Assembly (NCBI GenBank): GCA_040768665.1
Contig: JAXGMN010000009.1
Span: 310,001-374,000, forward strand
Origin: JABWBD01 sp040768665
GTDB taxonomy: Bacteria; Planctomycetota; Planctomycetia; Pirellulales; Thermoguttaceae
DNA length: 64,000 bases
Direction: 5' to 3'
Numbering within the stretch: position 1 is the first letter of the stretch; each line of letters starts with the position of its first letter. The position numbers and the translations under genes were made by a program. Of this stretch, positions 25,083-33,657 are shown piece after piece. A model generated the notes under the pieces. The model made no database searches, was not told the origin of the DNA, and saw nothing but the letters and a program-made list of their open reading frames with translations.

Positions 25083-26490
25083 GACCGGCCTCCACCTTTT
25101 CAAAGACTCCCATCTGCGTCGGCGGGCCGAGGTTTCCGTCCTCCGGCCCCACGGGGAGGAAACGCACTTGGTAGCCGAACTTCTTGGCAATCCCACAAGC
25201 CCACCCCTCGAATTCTGCCCGAGTCCACTCGAAACGGTGATCGCTGTGCCGGAACTGCCCGGCCGGAAGCGACGGCCAAGTCGAGTTGTATTCCCAGTTG
25301 GGAGTCGTCAGGACCACGGTGCCGGGCCGAGCGAACTCGAAAACCACCCGCTCGAAGGCCGACAGCCTCGGCGGATCGAGGTGCTCGATCACTTCAACCA
25401 CGGCGGCGGCATCGAAGCCCGAGAGCCGTTTGTCCCGGTACATCAGCGAGCCGTGCAGGAGCCGAATTCGGTTTTTCTGCTTTGTCGGGAGATCATCCAG
25501 CCGCAGCCGATCCTTGGCGATCTCCAGAGACCGGACGGACACATCCATGCCGACAATCTGCTCGAACTGCTTCTCCTTGAGGAGTTCTCGCAGGAGTTTC
25601 CCTTCACCGCAGCCGAGGTCCAAGACTCTCTTTGCACCCGAAGCCTTGATCGCCGCCACCACCGTCCCGAGCCGCTGGTCGTTGAGACTGATTGTCTTTT
25701 CGAGTACCTCCTCTCCGCTCTCCGCACGACCATCATCGGCTTCCATCGTCGGTTGGTCGTCCTGTTCCGCCAATCTCGCCAACGCCTGCCGTGCCAAGCT
25801 CGGCTGGTGCTTCAAGTAGCGTCGGGCTATCGCTTCCTTCCTCGGGTGCGATGCCAACCAACCTTCCCCGTGCTTGAGCAACTTCTCCAATTCATCTTGG
25901 CCTACCCAGTAGTGCTTGAAGTTGTCGAAGACGAAGATGAGCACGTAGAGATGCGTGAGCAGTTCGCTTAAGGTCGTTGCCTTCGAGAGCCGCACCGAGT
26001 AGTACGGGCTCTCTCCCCACTCGGGAAAACGTTCATCGAGCGGATACCGAACAGCCTCGACCTGATAGCCCAACGGCTCGAAGACCTCGTGCATGAAGCC
26101 TTCGCCGCCCCGGCAGGGAAGCACCTCGATGCTCGCTTCCAGCGGGATCGGGAGCTTGGCCAGTTCCGGCCGTTCCTTCGAGCGGCCTTCCAGGGCCGAG
26201 CCGAGTACCTGGGCAATCGCCACGCTCATGAACGATGACGCCACATAGGGCCGGTCATTGACGTACTGCGCCAGCACTGTCTGCGAGACGCCGCCCCGGC
26301 CACGGACCATAGCCACAGGGTCCACGTCCAAAAGCAAGGCGGCGGTGCAGCGACTCTCACTTGCCTTGGGGTAGAAGACGTGGGCCTGCCCAAAACTGAG
26401 CGGGAAGCTCTGGCACTTGGCGGGGTTCTTGTGCAGCAGGTAGCCCAAGTCAGTGGCGGGCTGGTGAGTTGTCGTAAGCGTTAGTAGCAT
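25075..26490 (-). CDS. hen1: 3'-terminal RNA ribose 2'-O-methyltransferase Hen1
   Basis: The protein has 471 residues, full length for bacterial Hen1. The N-terminal half (about 1-245) is the Pnkp-activating domain (MLLTLTTTHQPATDLGYLLHKNP at its start). The C-terminal half is the SAM methyltransferase with RVLDLGCGEGKLLRELL, the metal-binding EVIEHLD, and HSDHRFEWTR. It methylates the 2'-OH at the 3' end of a cleaved RNA before Pnkp ligates it, which protects the site from repeat cleavage (known for the Pnkp-Hen1 complex). It is the first gene of the operon, with about 244 bases of divergent upstream region. Confidence 0.95.
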   Translation of the reverse strand: MLLTLTTTHQPATDLGYLLHKNPAKCQSFPLSFGQAHVFYPKASESRCTAALLLDVDPVAMVRGRGGVSQTVLAQYVNDRPYVASSFMSVAIAQVLGSALEGRSKERPELAKLPIPLEASIEVLPCRGGEGFMHEVFEPLGYQVEAVRYPLDERFPEWGESPYYSVRLSKATTLSELLTHLYVLIFVFDNFKHYWVGQDELEKLLKHGEGWLASHPRKEAIARRYLKHQPSLARQALARLAEQDDQPTMEADDGRAESGEEVLEKTISLNDQRLGTVVAAIKASGAKRVLDLGCGEGKLLRELLKEKQFEQIVGMDVSVRSLEIAKDRLRLDDLPTKQKNRIRLLHGSLMYRDKRLSGFDAAAVVEVIEHLDPPRLSAFERVVFEFARPGTVVLTTPNWEYNSTWPSLPAGQFRHSDHRFEWTRAEFEGWACGIAKKFGYQVRFLPVGPEDGNLGPPTQMGVFEKVEAGHG

Positions 26491-26734
26491 GGGACGTAGC
26501 GTTGAGGCCGGTGGACGAATCCATGGATTTTGACAGCGAGTCGAGCAACCAGCAAGAGGGGTGCAGAAGCCGCTGAACCGTCTCTCCTACGCTGGTGTCT
26601 TGCTGTTGTTTTGATGCTTCGGTGTCCGAGCAGGGCAGAGTATCGACGTATCTTCAAAAGACACCGGTTCTGAGATAAGGTTCACCCAAAAGAAGGGGGG
26701 CGGCATTGCAGGGCCAAGTGAGCGGCAGCACATC
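26491..26734. promoter_or_regulatory. Divergent intergenic region between the Hen1 operon and the ATP-grasp gene
   Basis: These 244 bases separate outward-facing starts and must hold promoters for both directions if both units are expressed. I find no convincing -35/-10 pair, no clear inverted repeat and no RtcR-type activator gene beside it. The minus-strand start at 26490 has only a weak purine stretch (TACGTCCCATG context). Confidence 0.4.
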
Positions 26735-27652
26735 ATGAACGTGATCTTCTGTTGCGATCCAGGAAGTCCGAAAGCGGTCGATGAGGCATACGAGGGGGAG
26801 GCCAATGCTGCCGCCGAACTCGGCATCGAATACCACCTCGTGGATTACGAAGCACTGGTGAACGAGGGTGATGCCGCAAGGGCCGTGCGCCGGGTGCCCG
26901 ATCAGGCGGACTCGATTATGTGCATGTACCGAGGCTGGATGTTCAAGCCGTCCCAGTACCGCCTCCTCTATGAGGCCCTGAGTGGGAAAGGAATCCGACT
27001 GATCAATGATCCGGTCGCCTACCAGCACTGCCACTACTTACCCGAGTCGTACTCGGTGATCGAGAGCCTGACGCCGAGGTCGGTCTGGCTGAAGACCATG
27101 GGCGAGTTCTCCATCGAGGAGGTGATGGAGTTGCTGCGTCCCTTTGGATCGAGACCAGTGATCGTCAAGGATTTCGTCAAGTCCCGCAAGCATGAGTGGG
27201 AGGAAGCCTGTTTCATTCCTTCGGCATCAGATCAAGCAGTCGTGGAACGGGTGGTCCGACGTTTCGTCGAACTCCAGGATGAGGACTTGAGCGAAGGCTT
27301 GGTCTTCCGTGAGTTCGTCCACTTCCAGCCCCTCACGCAGCATTCCAAGAGCGGGATGCCGTTGACCTTGGAATACCGGCTGTTTTTCCTCGACGGAAAC
27401 TCGATGTACTGGACCCAATACTGGGAGGAGGGGGACTACGGCGATCTCCATCCGCCCGTAGAGCGGTTCCAAGAAGTTGCTGCCCTGGTCGGGAGCCGGT
27501 TCTTCACGATGGACGTGGCAAGGAGGACTGATGGCGAGTGGATGATTGTGGAACTTGGCGACGGCCAAGTGGCGGGATTGCCGGATAATGCGGACGCTCG
27601 CAGCTTCTATTCGGCGTTGAGCGACACATTGGATTCACCCTCACAGCAATGA
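26735..27652 (+). CDS. ATP-grasp domain protein
   Basis: The protein has 305 residues. It has an N-terminal Rossmann-like part (MNVIFCCDPGSPKAVDEAYEGEA) and then an ATP-grasp fold with PVIVKDFVKSRKHEW, FREFVHFQPL, YRLFFLDGN and a C-terminal metal site FFTMDVARRTDGEWMIVELGDGQVAGLP. It resembles the DUF4343/ATP-grasp_3-type proteins found beside RNA-repair and peptide-modifying genes. The acceptor and donor substrates are unknown. It is divergent from Hen1 and heads a three-gene plus-strand set (22-base gap to the methyltransferase). Confidence 0.75.
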   Translation: MNVIFCCDPGSPKAVDEAYEGEANAAAELGIEYHLVDYEALVNEGDAARAVRRVPDQADSIMCMYRGWMFKPSQYRLLYEALSGKGIRLINDPVAYQHCHYLPESYSVIESLTPRSVWLKTMGEFSIEEVMELLRPFGSRPVIVKDFVKSRKHEWEEACFIPSASDQAVVERVVRRFVELQDEDLSEGLVFREFVHFQPLTQHSKSGMPLTLEYRLFFLDGNSMYWTQYWEEGDYGDLHPPVERFQEVAALVGSRFFTMDVARRTDGEWMIVELGDGQVAGLPDNADARSFYSALSDTLDSPSQQ

Positions 27653-27674
27653 TCGGACCAGGGGAGAAGGATCA

Positions 27675-28469
27675 ATGACGGAGAAGGGACCTCAAAACCT
27701 TGACGTGCGTGCTTACAACCGTGCCGCATGGAACAGGGAGGTCGAGAAGAGGAACCCCTGGACTGTTCCGGTCAGCGATGAGACGATAGCCCTCGCCAGA
27801 CAGGGCCAGTGGAACATCGTCCTTACGCCCACTAAGCCGGTGCCGCAGACATGGTTCCCCTGCCTCAGTGAAATCGAAATCCTTTGCCTCGCTTCGGGCG
27901 GCGGCCAGCAGGGGCCGATTTTGGCGGCGGCCGGGGCGAAAGTCACGGTCTTCGACAACTCGCCTCGTCAATTACAGAAGGACCGGCAGGTGGCTGAGCG
28001 TCACTCCCTGGCCCTCACAACCGTTGAAGGTGACATGCGGGATCTGTCAATGTTCGCTCAGGAGAGATTCGACCTGATCGTCCACCCCGTTTCCAACTGC
28101 TTCGTCCCCGAAATCCGGTCTGTCTGGCGTGAAGCCTTCCGGGTACTCCGCCACGGAGGTTTTTTGCTTGCTGGCTTCACCAATCCCGTCCGGTATCTCT
28201 TCGACGAGACACTCCTGGAACAGGGTGAACTGCGAGTGCGGCATCGCCTACCGTATTCCGACCTCGACAGCCTCGCCGAGGCGGAAAGGCGACGAAGAAT
28301 CGACCGTGGAGAGCCCCTGGAATTCGGCCACACTCTTGAAGACCAGATCGGTGGTCAGCTTGAAGCGGGCTTCGTCTTGACCGGCTTCTACGAAGACCGT
28401 TACGGTACGAAGGATCGATTATCGGACTACATGGCGACCTTCATCGCCACTCGGGCGGTGAAACCATGA
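27675..28469 (+). CDS. Class I SAM-dependent methyltransferase
   Basis: The protein has 264 residues; AGGGGAGAAGG precedes the start. The SAM-binding core reads EILCLASGGGQQGPILAAAGAKVTVFDNS, with a cysteine-containing variant of motif I, and later TTVEGDMRDLS and FRVLRHGGFLLAGFTNP. These features are typical of a large family of small-molecule methyltransferases with the AWNREVEKRNPWTVP start. The substrate is unknown. Its stop overlaps the HAD phosphatase start by ATGA. Confidence 0.87.
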   Translation: MTEKGPQNLDVRAYNRAAWNREVEKRNPWTVPVSDETIALARQGQWNIVLTPTKPVPQTWFPCLSEIEILCLASGGGQQGPILAAAGAKVTVFDNSPRQLQKDRQVAERHSLALTTVEGDMRDLSMFAQERFDLIVHPVSNCFVPEIRSVWREAFRVLRHGGFLLAGFTNPVRYLFDETLLEQGELRVRHRLPYSDLDSLAEAERRRRIDRGEPLEFGHTLEDQIGGQLEAGFVLTGFYEDRYGTKDRLSDYMATFIATRAVKP

Positions 28470-29116
28470 CATTCACAGTCTTGTGGGACAACGACGGAGT
28501 GCTCGTTGACACGGAGGGCCTCTACTACCGGGCCACGAGGGAAGTGCTCGCACGAGTTGGCATAGATCTGGCCTCCGAGCAGTTCAAGGGGATTTCGCTT
28601 CGACGAGGGGAAAGCACCTTTCAATTAGCTGTGGAGCAGGGCGTTCCAGCCGAGGAGATCGCCTTCCTTCGAGGCGAACGAGATTGCTTGTACTCCGAGT
28701 TCCTGGGAACGCAGTCGTGGGTCATCCAGGGAGTCGAGGGTGCCTTACAGTCACTCCACGGCAAGATGCGAATGGGTGTCGTCACCAGTAGCCGCCGTGA
28801 CCACTTCAGCATTGCCCACGCCAAAAGCGGTTTGCTAAGGTACTTTGATTTCATCTTGACCCGTGAGGACTACGAGCGCACAAAGCCTCACCCGGAACCG
28901 TATCTCACGGCAATCCGGCGGCATCGCCTGGTCCCTGAGCAGTGCATCGTTGTCGAGGACTCGGAACGGGGGCTGGCGTCAGCCACGGCGGCGGGATTGG
29001 AGTGTCTGATCGTCCTAAGCGAGTGGACCAAGGACGGCGATTTTTCCCAGGCGTGCAGGGTGCTGGACGACGTTTCTTGCGTGCCCGACGAGGTTCTCAG
29101 GCGGGCATTGCGATGA
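28466..29116 (+). CDS. HAD-family phosphatase (beta-phosphoglucomutase-like)
   Basis: The protein has 216 residues. HAD motif I is WDNDGVLVDTEG, where the usual DxDGVL pattern is read as DNDGVL, still providing the nucleophile Asp and the acid Asp two residues on. Motif II is VVTSSRRDH, the motif III Lys lies in ERTKPHPEPY, and motif IV is VVEDSERGLASATAAG. The domain layout matches the PGM/phosphoglycolate-phosphatase group. It is co-translated with the upstream methyltransferase. The substrate is unknown. Confidence 0.88.
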   Translation: MTFTVLWDNDGVLVDTEGLYYRATREVLARVGIDLASEQFKGISLRRGESTFQLAVEQGVPAEEIAFLRGERDCLYSEFLGTQSWVIQGVEGALQSLHGKMRMGVVTSSRRDHFSIAHAKSGLLRYFDFILTREDYERTKPHPEPYLTAIRRHRLVPEQCIVVEDSERGLASATAAGLECLIVLSEWTKDGDFSQACRVLDDVSCVPDEVLRRALR

Positions 29117-29135
29117 TGGCCGATGACCGCCTGGG

Positions 29136-29617
29136 CTACTGAACGACTACGCCTTGCGGCTGTTGACCGTTCTCAAAGTGCCGTTCAATCCAACCACTCA
29201 CAGCGTCATCACGGCTGTCGAACTGCCTCACGTAGGGCTTGATGTCGAGCAGCGGCGTGCCGTCGAGGATGTCCACCTCGCTGAAGTAGAGCCGGTTTGC
29301 TTCGATTCTCATAATCCGCACGACCGAGAGGCCGATGTGATTGGGTCGGTGCGGGCTTCGGATGGCGAAGATGCCATGCTCCTCGTTCTCAAGGTATGGC
29401 TTGCCGACGAGTTTCTCGCTCTCCGACTTGTGGAAATGGTAGATCAGGATCGCATGGCTGAATCCGTCCAGATCCTTGAGCCCCACGGCATACTCTGGCT
29501 TCAGTTCGACGTGTGCCTCGGCATTGCCCGAAAAGACGCCTTGGATCGGCGTCTCCTTGGCCTCCCGATACGAGGACCGGATGACCCCGATGGTTGCATC
29601 GCTATTGCGTTGTCCAT
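29136..29617 (-). pseudogene. TrmO/TsaA-fold methyltransferase, frameshifted near its start
   Basis: The frame from 29486 down reads the TrmO/TsaA core: GLKDLDGFSHAILIYHFHKS, EEHGIFAIRSPHRPNHIGLSVVRI and DILDGTPLLDIKPYVRQFD. In the same frame upstream lies TIGVIRSSYREAKETPIQGVF, the correct N-terminus, but no start codon is in frame. The likely original start, ATG 29617 with GGAGGTAAGG nine bases before it, is out of frame by a one-base change in the first dozen codons. TrmO methylates N6 of t6A37 in tRNA. The next gene upstream is a secreted paralogue. Confidence 0.72.
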
Positions 29618-29625
29618 TCCAAGCC

Positions 29626-30177
29626 TTACCTCCGTGGACCGGTGTTCGTCTCTTTTGATTCCCGTTTCTCCCTCGACTTTACCAGCCATTCGGGAACAGT
29701 GGCGTTTTCGGCCGTGTCGTAGCCAGGGATGAACGGCTTGATGTCGAGAACCGGCGTGCCGTCGAAGGCATCGGTGCTCTCGATCTCGATGGTATTGCCT
29801 TTGACCGAGATGACCTTGCACAGAGTCAGGGCAATCAGGTTCGGCCGCATTGGCGACCGAGTGGCGAAGACGCCGGTGAGCGGATTCTCCCGATTGCCCA
29901 TCGGATGGACCTGGAGGACGGCTCGTTTCTCGGGCGTGTCGTTCCGGTCGAACCACCAGAACACGTAGATGTGCGAGAAACCCTCCAGCCCGAGCAGTCC
30001 CGGCTCATATTTCTTGTCGAGGACAATCAACGTTCGGTCCTCGGACTTCTGGACATGCCCGATGGGCGTGATCGAGAAGGTGGTATCCTTCTCGGGCTCA
30101 GCCGCACTCACCCAGCAAGTCGAGAGAAATAGCACGGCGAGAATTCCCGCCACGGCAATGGTGAGTTGCTTCATCAT
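29626..30177 (-). CDS. TrmO/TsaA-fold protein with signal peptide
   Basis: The protein has 183 residues. ATG 30177 is chosen because GGAGG ends five bases before it. The first 27 residues are a typical signal peptide ending VSA-AEP. The TsaA/TrmO domain follows with ITPIGHVQKSEDRTLIVLD, GLEGFSHIYVFWWFDRND, GVFATRSPMRPNLIALTLCKV and DAFDGTPVLDIKPFIPGYD. Classical TrmO is a cytosolic tRNA t6A37 methyltransferase, so an exported version must act on something else or be a non-enzymatic binding protein. A third, broken copy of this secreted type is at 49720-50151. Confidence 0.82.
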   Translation of the reverse strand: MMKQLTIAVAGILAVLFLSTCWVSAAEPEKDTTFSITPIGHVQKSEDRTLIVLDKKYEPGLLGLEGFSHIYVFWWFDRNDTPEKRAVLQVHPMGNRENPLTGVFATRSPMRPNLIALTLCKVISVKGNTIEIESTDAFDGTPVLDIKPFIPGYDTAENATVPEWLVKSREKRESKETNTGPRR

Positions 30178-30200
30178 TGGCACCTCCGGGATTCTTGCTG

Positions 30201-31271
30201 CTACCCAACGGCTCTACGCTCTTCGTCAGCCGCCAATTCTACCAGATACGACAGATCGAGGGCGACCTTCCGACCATCGCCCAGTCGCAACGCCGTGAAA
30301 CCAGCCTCGTAGAGCATCTTGCGGGCGGCGGCCATGTCGAGCCCTCGGTTCGCTGAGGTGTCGGCCTCGGTGTCCCGAGGATTGGCTCCCGTCTCGGCGT
30401 AGACCACGTTGGCTCCAGCCGTCAGCCCCAGCAAGTTCGGCTCGTGGACGGCAATGTTTTGGGTTTCTCTACAGCCCAACGTGGCAAGAGTGACGACCGC
30501 CACGACCTGAGCGAGTCGCAATTCGGTAATCTGACCTCGGTCGCTGAGCGGCATTCCTGGCACGAACACCCGCCGCATGGCTGCGTGTTGGAAGCAACCA
30601 TACTCGACACCGAGGAACATCTGCTCGACGAGTTCTTCGGGGGTATGTTCTGGGCCAATGGGCTCGCAGCAATAGTAGAAATCCAGCCCGGCGTCCCGGA
30701 TCGTGCGAAACGTCTTCTTCCGCTCTTCTGGATCGAGGCTGGTATCCGTGCCCTCCCGAAGTCGGCACACGTGATAGGCACCGTGGACACCCGCTGCCCG
30801 AAGTTGCTCGCCCTGGGCGATTTCGAAGTCGCCGATGTTTACGACGATTTGCGTCTGGGGCGAGATGCAGTTGCGGACGGCATGGACAACCTCCAACAGC
30901 CGATCCATAGTGAAGTCGTGCATCGTCATCAGGAAGAGGGCATACAGGTCACCTCCTCGGGCGAACGCCTGCGCTCGGGCGAGGATCTCCTCGGTCGAGA
31001 GCAAGTTCTTCTGGAACTGGGTGTGCCCCTCTCCGAAAACACAGAACCCGCAGTTGCCGGGACACGGGGCGGTCTCGATGCCGATCTGTCCCAGCAGAAT
31101 CGCTTCGTGACCGAATCGCCGCCGAGATACCGTGTCGGCCACTGCCATGAGCAGCCTCGCTTCGAGGGAGTCGGATGGGAGCCACAGCAAAGCAACACAG
31201 TCCTCCCTGCTCGGCGCATGGCCGTCGAGCGAACGCCCGAGGATACGATCGACTTCGCTTGCCAATTGCAT
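30201..31271 (-). CDS. BioB-like radical SAM protein
   Basis: The protein has 356 residues. The radical-SAM cluster motif CPGNCGFC (CxxxCxxC) is at about 69-76, with GDLYALFLMTMHDF and VNIGDFE strands of the barrel, YHVCRLREGTD, and a C-terminal BATS-like end GFTALRLGDGRKVALD. Biotin synthase and HydG/ThiH relatives share this layout; the 2Fe-2S ligands of true BioB cannot all be placed, so a biotin-synthase-like enzyme of unknown substrate is safer. It lies 48 bases after the rubredoxin-GltB-rubrerythrin gene on the same strand and may be co-transcribed. Confidence 0.8.
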   Translation of the reverse strand: MQLASEVDRILGRSLDGHAPSREDCVALLWLPSDSLEARLLMAVADTVSRRRFGHEAILLGQIGIETAPCPGNCGFCVFGEGHTQFQKNLLSTEEILARAQAFARGGDLYALFLMTMHDFTMDRLLEVVHAVRNCISPQTQIVVNIGDFEIAQGEQLRAAGVHGAYHVCRLREGTDTSLDPEERKKTFRTIRDAGLDFYYCCEPIGPEHTPEELVEQMFLGVEYGCFQHAAMRRVFVPGMPLSDRGQITELRLAQVVAVVTLATLGCRETQNIAVHEPNLLGLTAGANVVYAETGANPRDTEADTSANRGLDMAAARKMLYEAGFTALRLGDGRKVALDLSYLVELAADEERRAVG

Positions 31272-31319
31272 GTCGTCAACCTCTTCCGGGCACGTTTGGA
31301 GGGGGAACCCGGCTGTGGT

Positions 31320-33323
31320 TTAGCTGACTTCCTTAAACTTGGTCTTGGGGGCTCCGCAGACTGGGCACTTGTCGGGAGCCTCGCCCAAATGAGTGTGGCC
31401 GCAGACATCGCAGACATGGATGGCCGCAGGCGTCAGATCCGCCCCTGATTCCAAAGTCTCCAATGCCTTGCTGTAGAGATCATAGTGCGTCTTCTCGACG
31501 GCATTGGCGTTGCGGAACGAAATCAAGGCCGCCTTGTGTCCCTCAGCTTCGGCTTCCTGGATGAAGGCGGGATACATTTCTTTGAACTCGTGTCCCTCAC
31601 CTGCGATGGCTTCCTGGAGGTTCTTCTTCGTGTCGCCAATGCCGCCCATCACCCGCAGATGGGCGTGAGCATGGACCGTTTCCGCAGCGGCGGCGGCCCG
31701 GAAGAGCTTGGCGATCTGCGGATAGCCCTCGGCGTCGGCCTTGGCAGCGAAGGCGAGGTACTTGCGGTTGGCTTGGCTCTCCCCGGCGAAAGCGGCTTGA
31801 AGATTGTCTTGGGTGGACATGGAACGCTCCTCTTCTTGTTTGGGTTGTTGGGGAATGGGAGTGGATACCGTGGACTCAGATGGACACCAGCCGATCCCGG
31901 CATACTTGATGCCAGTTAGTTCGGCCATCTCCCGCGTCCAGGTCGTGATGTCGTTGCGGTTGAATTGTCTGAGATGCGTGTGGCCGCAGGCTCGGGCCAT
32001 GACTTTCATCAGTTCGACGGAAGCGTTCAGGAAGCGAGCGAGCCGGGCAGACGCCTCGTCGATGTTCAGCCGTGCTCGAAGTCCTTCGTTCTGGGTGGCG
32101 ATGCCCGTGGGGCAGTTGTTTGTGTTGCAGATGCGGGCCGCAACACAACCAATCGCTTGGATGGCGGCATTGGCGACAGCAATGCCGTCAGCCCCAAGGC
32201 ACATGGCCTTGATGAAGTCGGCCGGGGTTCGCAGCCCTCCCGTGATGATCAGCGTCACGTCGGATCTGCCAAAGCGGTCAAGATGACGCCGGGCTCGGGC
32301 CAAGGCCGGGATCGTGGGCACTGAAATGTTGTCCCGAAAGATCAAGGGGGCTGCGCCGGTAGCTCCTCCACGGCCATCGAGGATGATGTAATCGACGCCC
32401 GCCGCCAGGGCGAAGTCGATGTCGTCCTCGATGTGTTGGGCCGACATCTTCATGCCGATGGGTATACCGCTCGTTAGCTCCCGAACTCGATCCGCAAACC
32501 TGCGGAAGTCATCCGGGGTTGTCAGATCGGTGAACGAAGGTGGTGAGACTGCCGACTGCCCTTCGGCCAGCATCCGAATCGTGGCTATCTTGCCCTTGAC
32601 CTTGCTGCCCGGTAGATGGCCTCCCGTGCCGGTTTTCGCCGCTTGACCGGCCTTGAAGTGAAAGGCCCGGATGCGAGGAAGAATGGCTTCGGAGTAGCCG
32701 AACTTCGCCGACCCCAACTCGAACAAGTAACGTGAGTTGGCAGCGTTCTCTTCCGGCAGCATCCCCCCCTCGCCCGAAGCAATGCCCGTGCCCGCCTTCT
32801 CGGCACCCCTGGCCAGGGCGGTTTTCGCTTCCTCCGACAAGGCCCCGAAACTCATGTCGGAAACGAAAATGGGAATTTCCAACCGCAGGGGCTTCTGGGC
32901 CTTGGGGCCGATCACCAGATCAGTGCCGACCCGCACTTCTTCGGGCAGAGGCTTCGTCGCCAATTGCGCTGGGAGGATTTGAATGTCGTCCCAGGATGGA
33001 AGCATCGCCCTTGGCACCCCCATCGCTCCCATAGGGCCATGATGCCCGATCTTCTCCAGCCCGTCTTGGGCCAGGGAGTGGATCAACTCCAGCGTTGGCT
33101 CGATGGCCGTGTTCCTGCCTACCGGGGCTATGGCGACCGCTGAGGAGGCTTGGGCGGAAGTCTCCTGGCTGGCAGCAGCGGTTCCGTCATCCAAACGATT
33201 GAAGAGCGTCTTATCGGCACCGCAAGCCGGGCAGGCCCAATCGTTCGGAAGAGAATCCCAGGGCACTCCGTCTTCAACGTCATCGTGGATGTATCCGCAG
33301 ACCGTACACTCGTATCGAGCCAT
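31320..33323 (-). CDS. Rubredoxin-GltB-like-rubrerythrin fusion protein
   Basis: The protein has 667 residues. The N-terminal rubredoxin (1-45) has CTVCGY and CPACGA. The central glutamate-synthase FMN-binding barrel (about 75-480) has FVSDMSFGALS, DGRGGATGAAPL, ITGGLRTPADFIKAMCLGAD and the 3Fe-4S cysteine stretch CNTNNCPTG. The C-terminal rubrerythrin di-iron domain (about 502-640) has FAGESQANRKYLAFA and EKTHYDLY, and ends with a second rubredoxin-type site CDVCGH/CPVCGA. GAGGAGCG lies a few bases before the Met that begins the rubrerythrin (31820), so the latter may also be made alone. A role in peroxide reduction is likely. Confidence 0.87.
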   Translation of the reverse strand: MARYECTVCGYIHDDVEDGVPWDSLPNDWACPACGADKTLFNRLDDGTAAASQETSAQASSAVAIAPVGRNTAIEPTLELIHSLAQDGLEKIGHHGPMGAMGVPRAMLPSWDDIQILPAQLATKPLPEEVRVGTDLVIGPKAQKPLRLEIPIFVSDMSFGALSEEAKTALARGAEKAGTGIASGEGGMLPEENAANSRYLFELGSAKFGYSEAILPRIRAFHFKAGQAAKTGTGGHLPGSKVKGKIATIRMLAEGQSAVSPPSFTDLTTPDDFRRFADRVRELTSGIPIGMKMSAQHIEDDIDFALAAGVDYIILDGRGGATGAAPLIFRDNISVPTIPALARARRHLDRFGRSDVTLIITGGLRTPADFIKAMCLGADGIAVANAAIQAIGCVAARICNTNNCPTGIATQNEGLRARLNIDEASARLARFLNASVELMKVMARACGHTHLRQFNRNDITTWTREMAELTGIKYAGIGWCPSESTVSTPIPQQPKQEEERSMSTQDNLQAAFAGESQANRKYLAFAAKADAEGYPQIAKLFRAAAAAETVHAHAHLRVMGGIGDTKKNLQEAIAGEGHEFKEMYPAFIQEAEAEGHKAALISFRNANAVEKTHYDLYSKALETLESGADLTPAAIHVCDVCGHTHLGEAPDKCPVCGAPKTKFKEVS

Positions 33324-33657
33324 GTCGCCACCTTCGCTGGAGGTTCTGTCCGTTACCCCTTCATTCGATGCGGACGCTGGTTACTCGACAAGCCCGACAA
33401 GCCGACCTGTTGTCCTGTTCCTGCTCCGCTCGATGGACTGAAGGGCCGGATACTTGTCGCCGAACTTGCCCATGTTTTCCATTTCGTCGTCGTGTTCAGC
33501 AATTCGACGCTCTTCTCATGCATTGCTTTTGCTCCCGGTGTTGGTCAGACTGGGTATCGCTCAACTTCGAAATCAGATTACAGTGCCGAGGCGGCACGGC
33601 CATGGATAATGACCGTGCCCCTCGGACTCGAATGTGTCATCGCCAGAAACGCCGGCG
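33324..33657. other. Gene-poor stretch between the rubredoxin-fusion and cytochrome genes
   Basis: These 334 bases lie upstream of the 33323 start and downstream of the cytochrome stop. A minus-strand frame reads EHDDEMENMGKFGDKYPALQ and continues to a stop near 33383. It looks protein-like but has no good start or ribosome site and may be the tail of a deleted gene. No terminator or promoter stands out. Confidence 0.3.

Noticed and set aside
25075..26490. An RtcB-RtcR type regulation of the repair operon
   Set aside because: No RtcR-like sigma-54 activator gene and no -24/-12 promoter are visible upstream of Hen1.
30444..31448. 334-codon plus-strand ORF opposite the radical SAM gene
   Set aside because: No motifs; the minus strand has CxxxCxxC and a full BioB-like protein.
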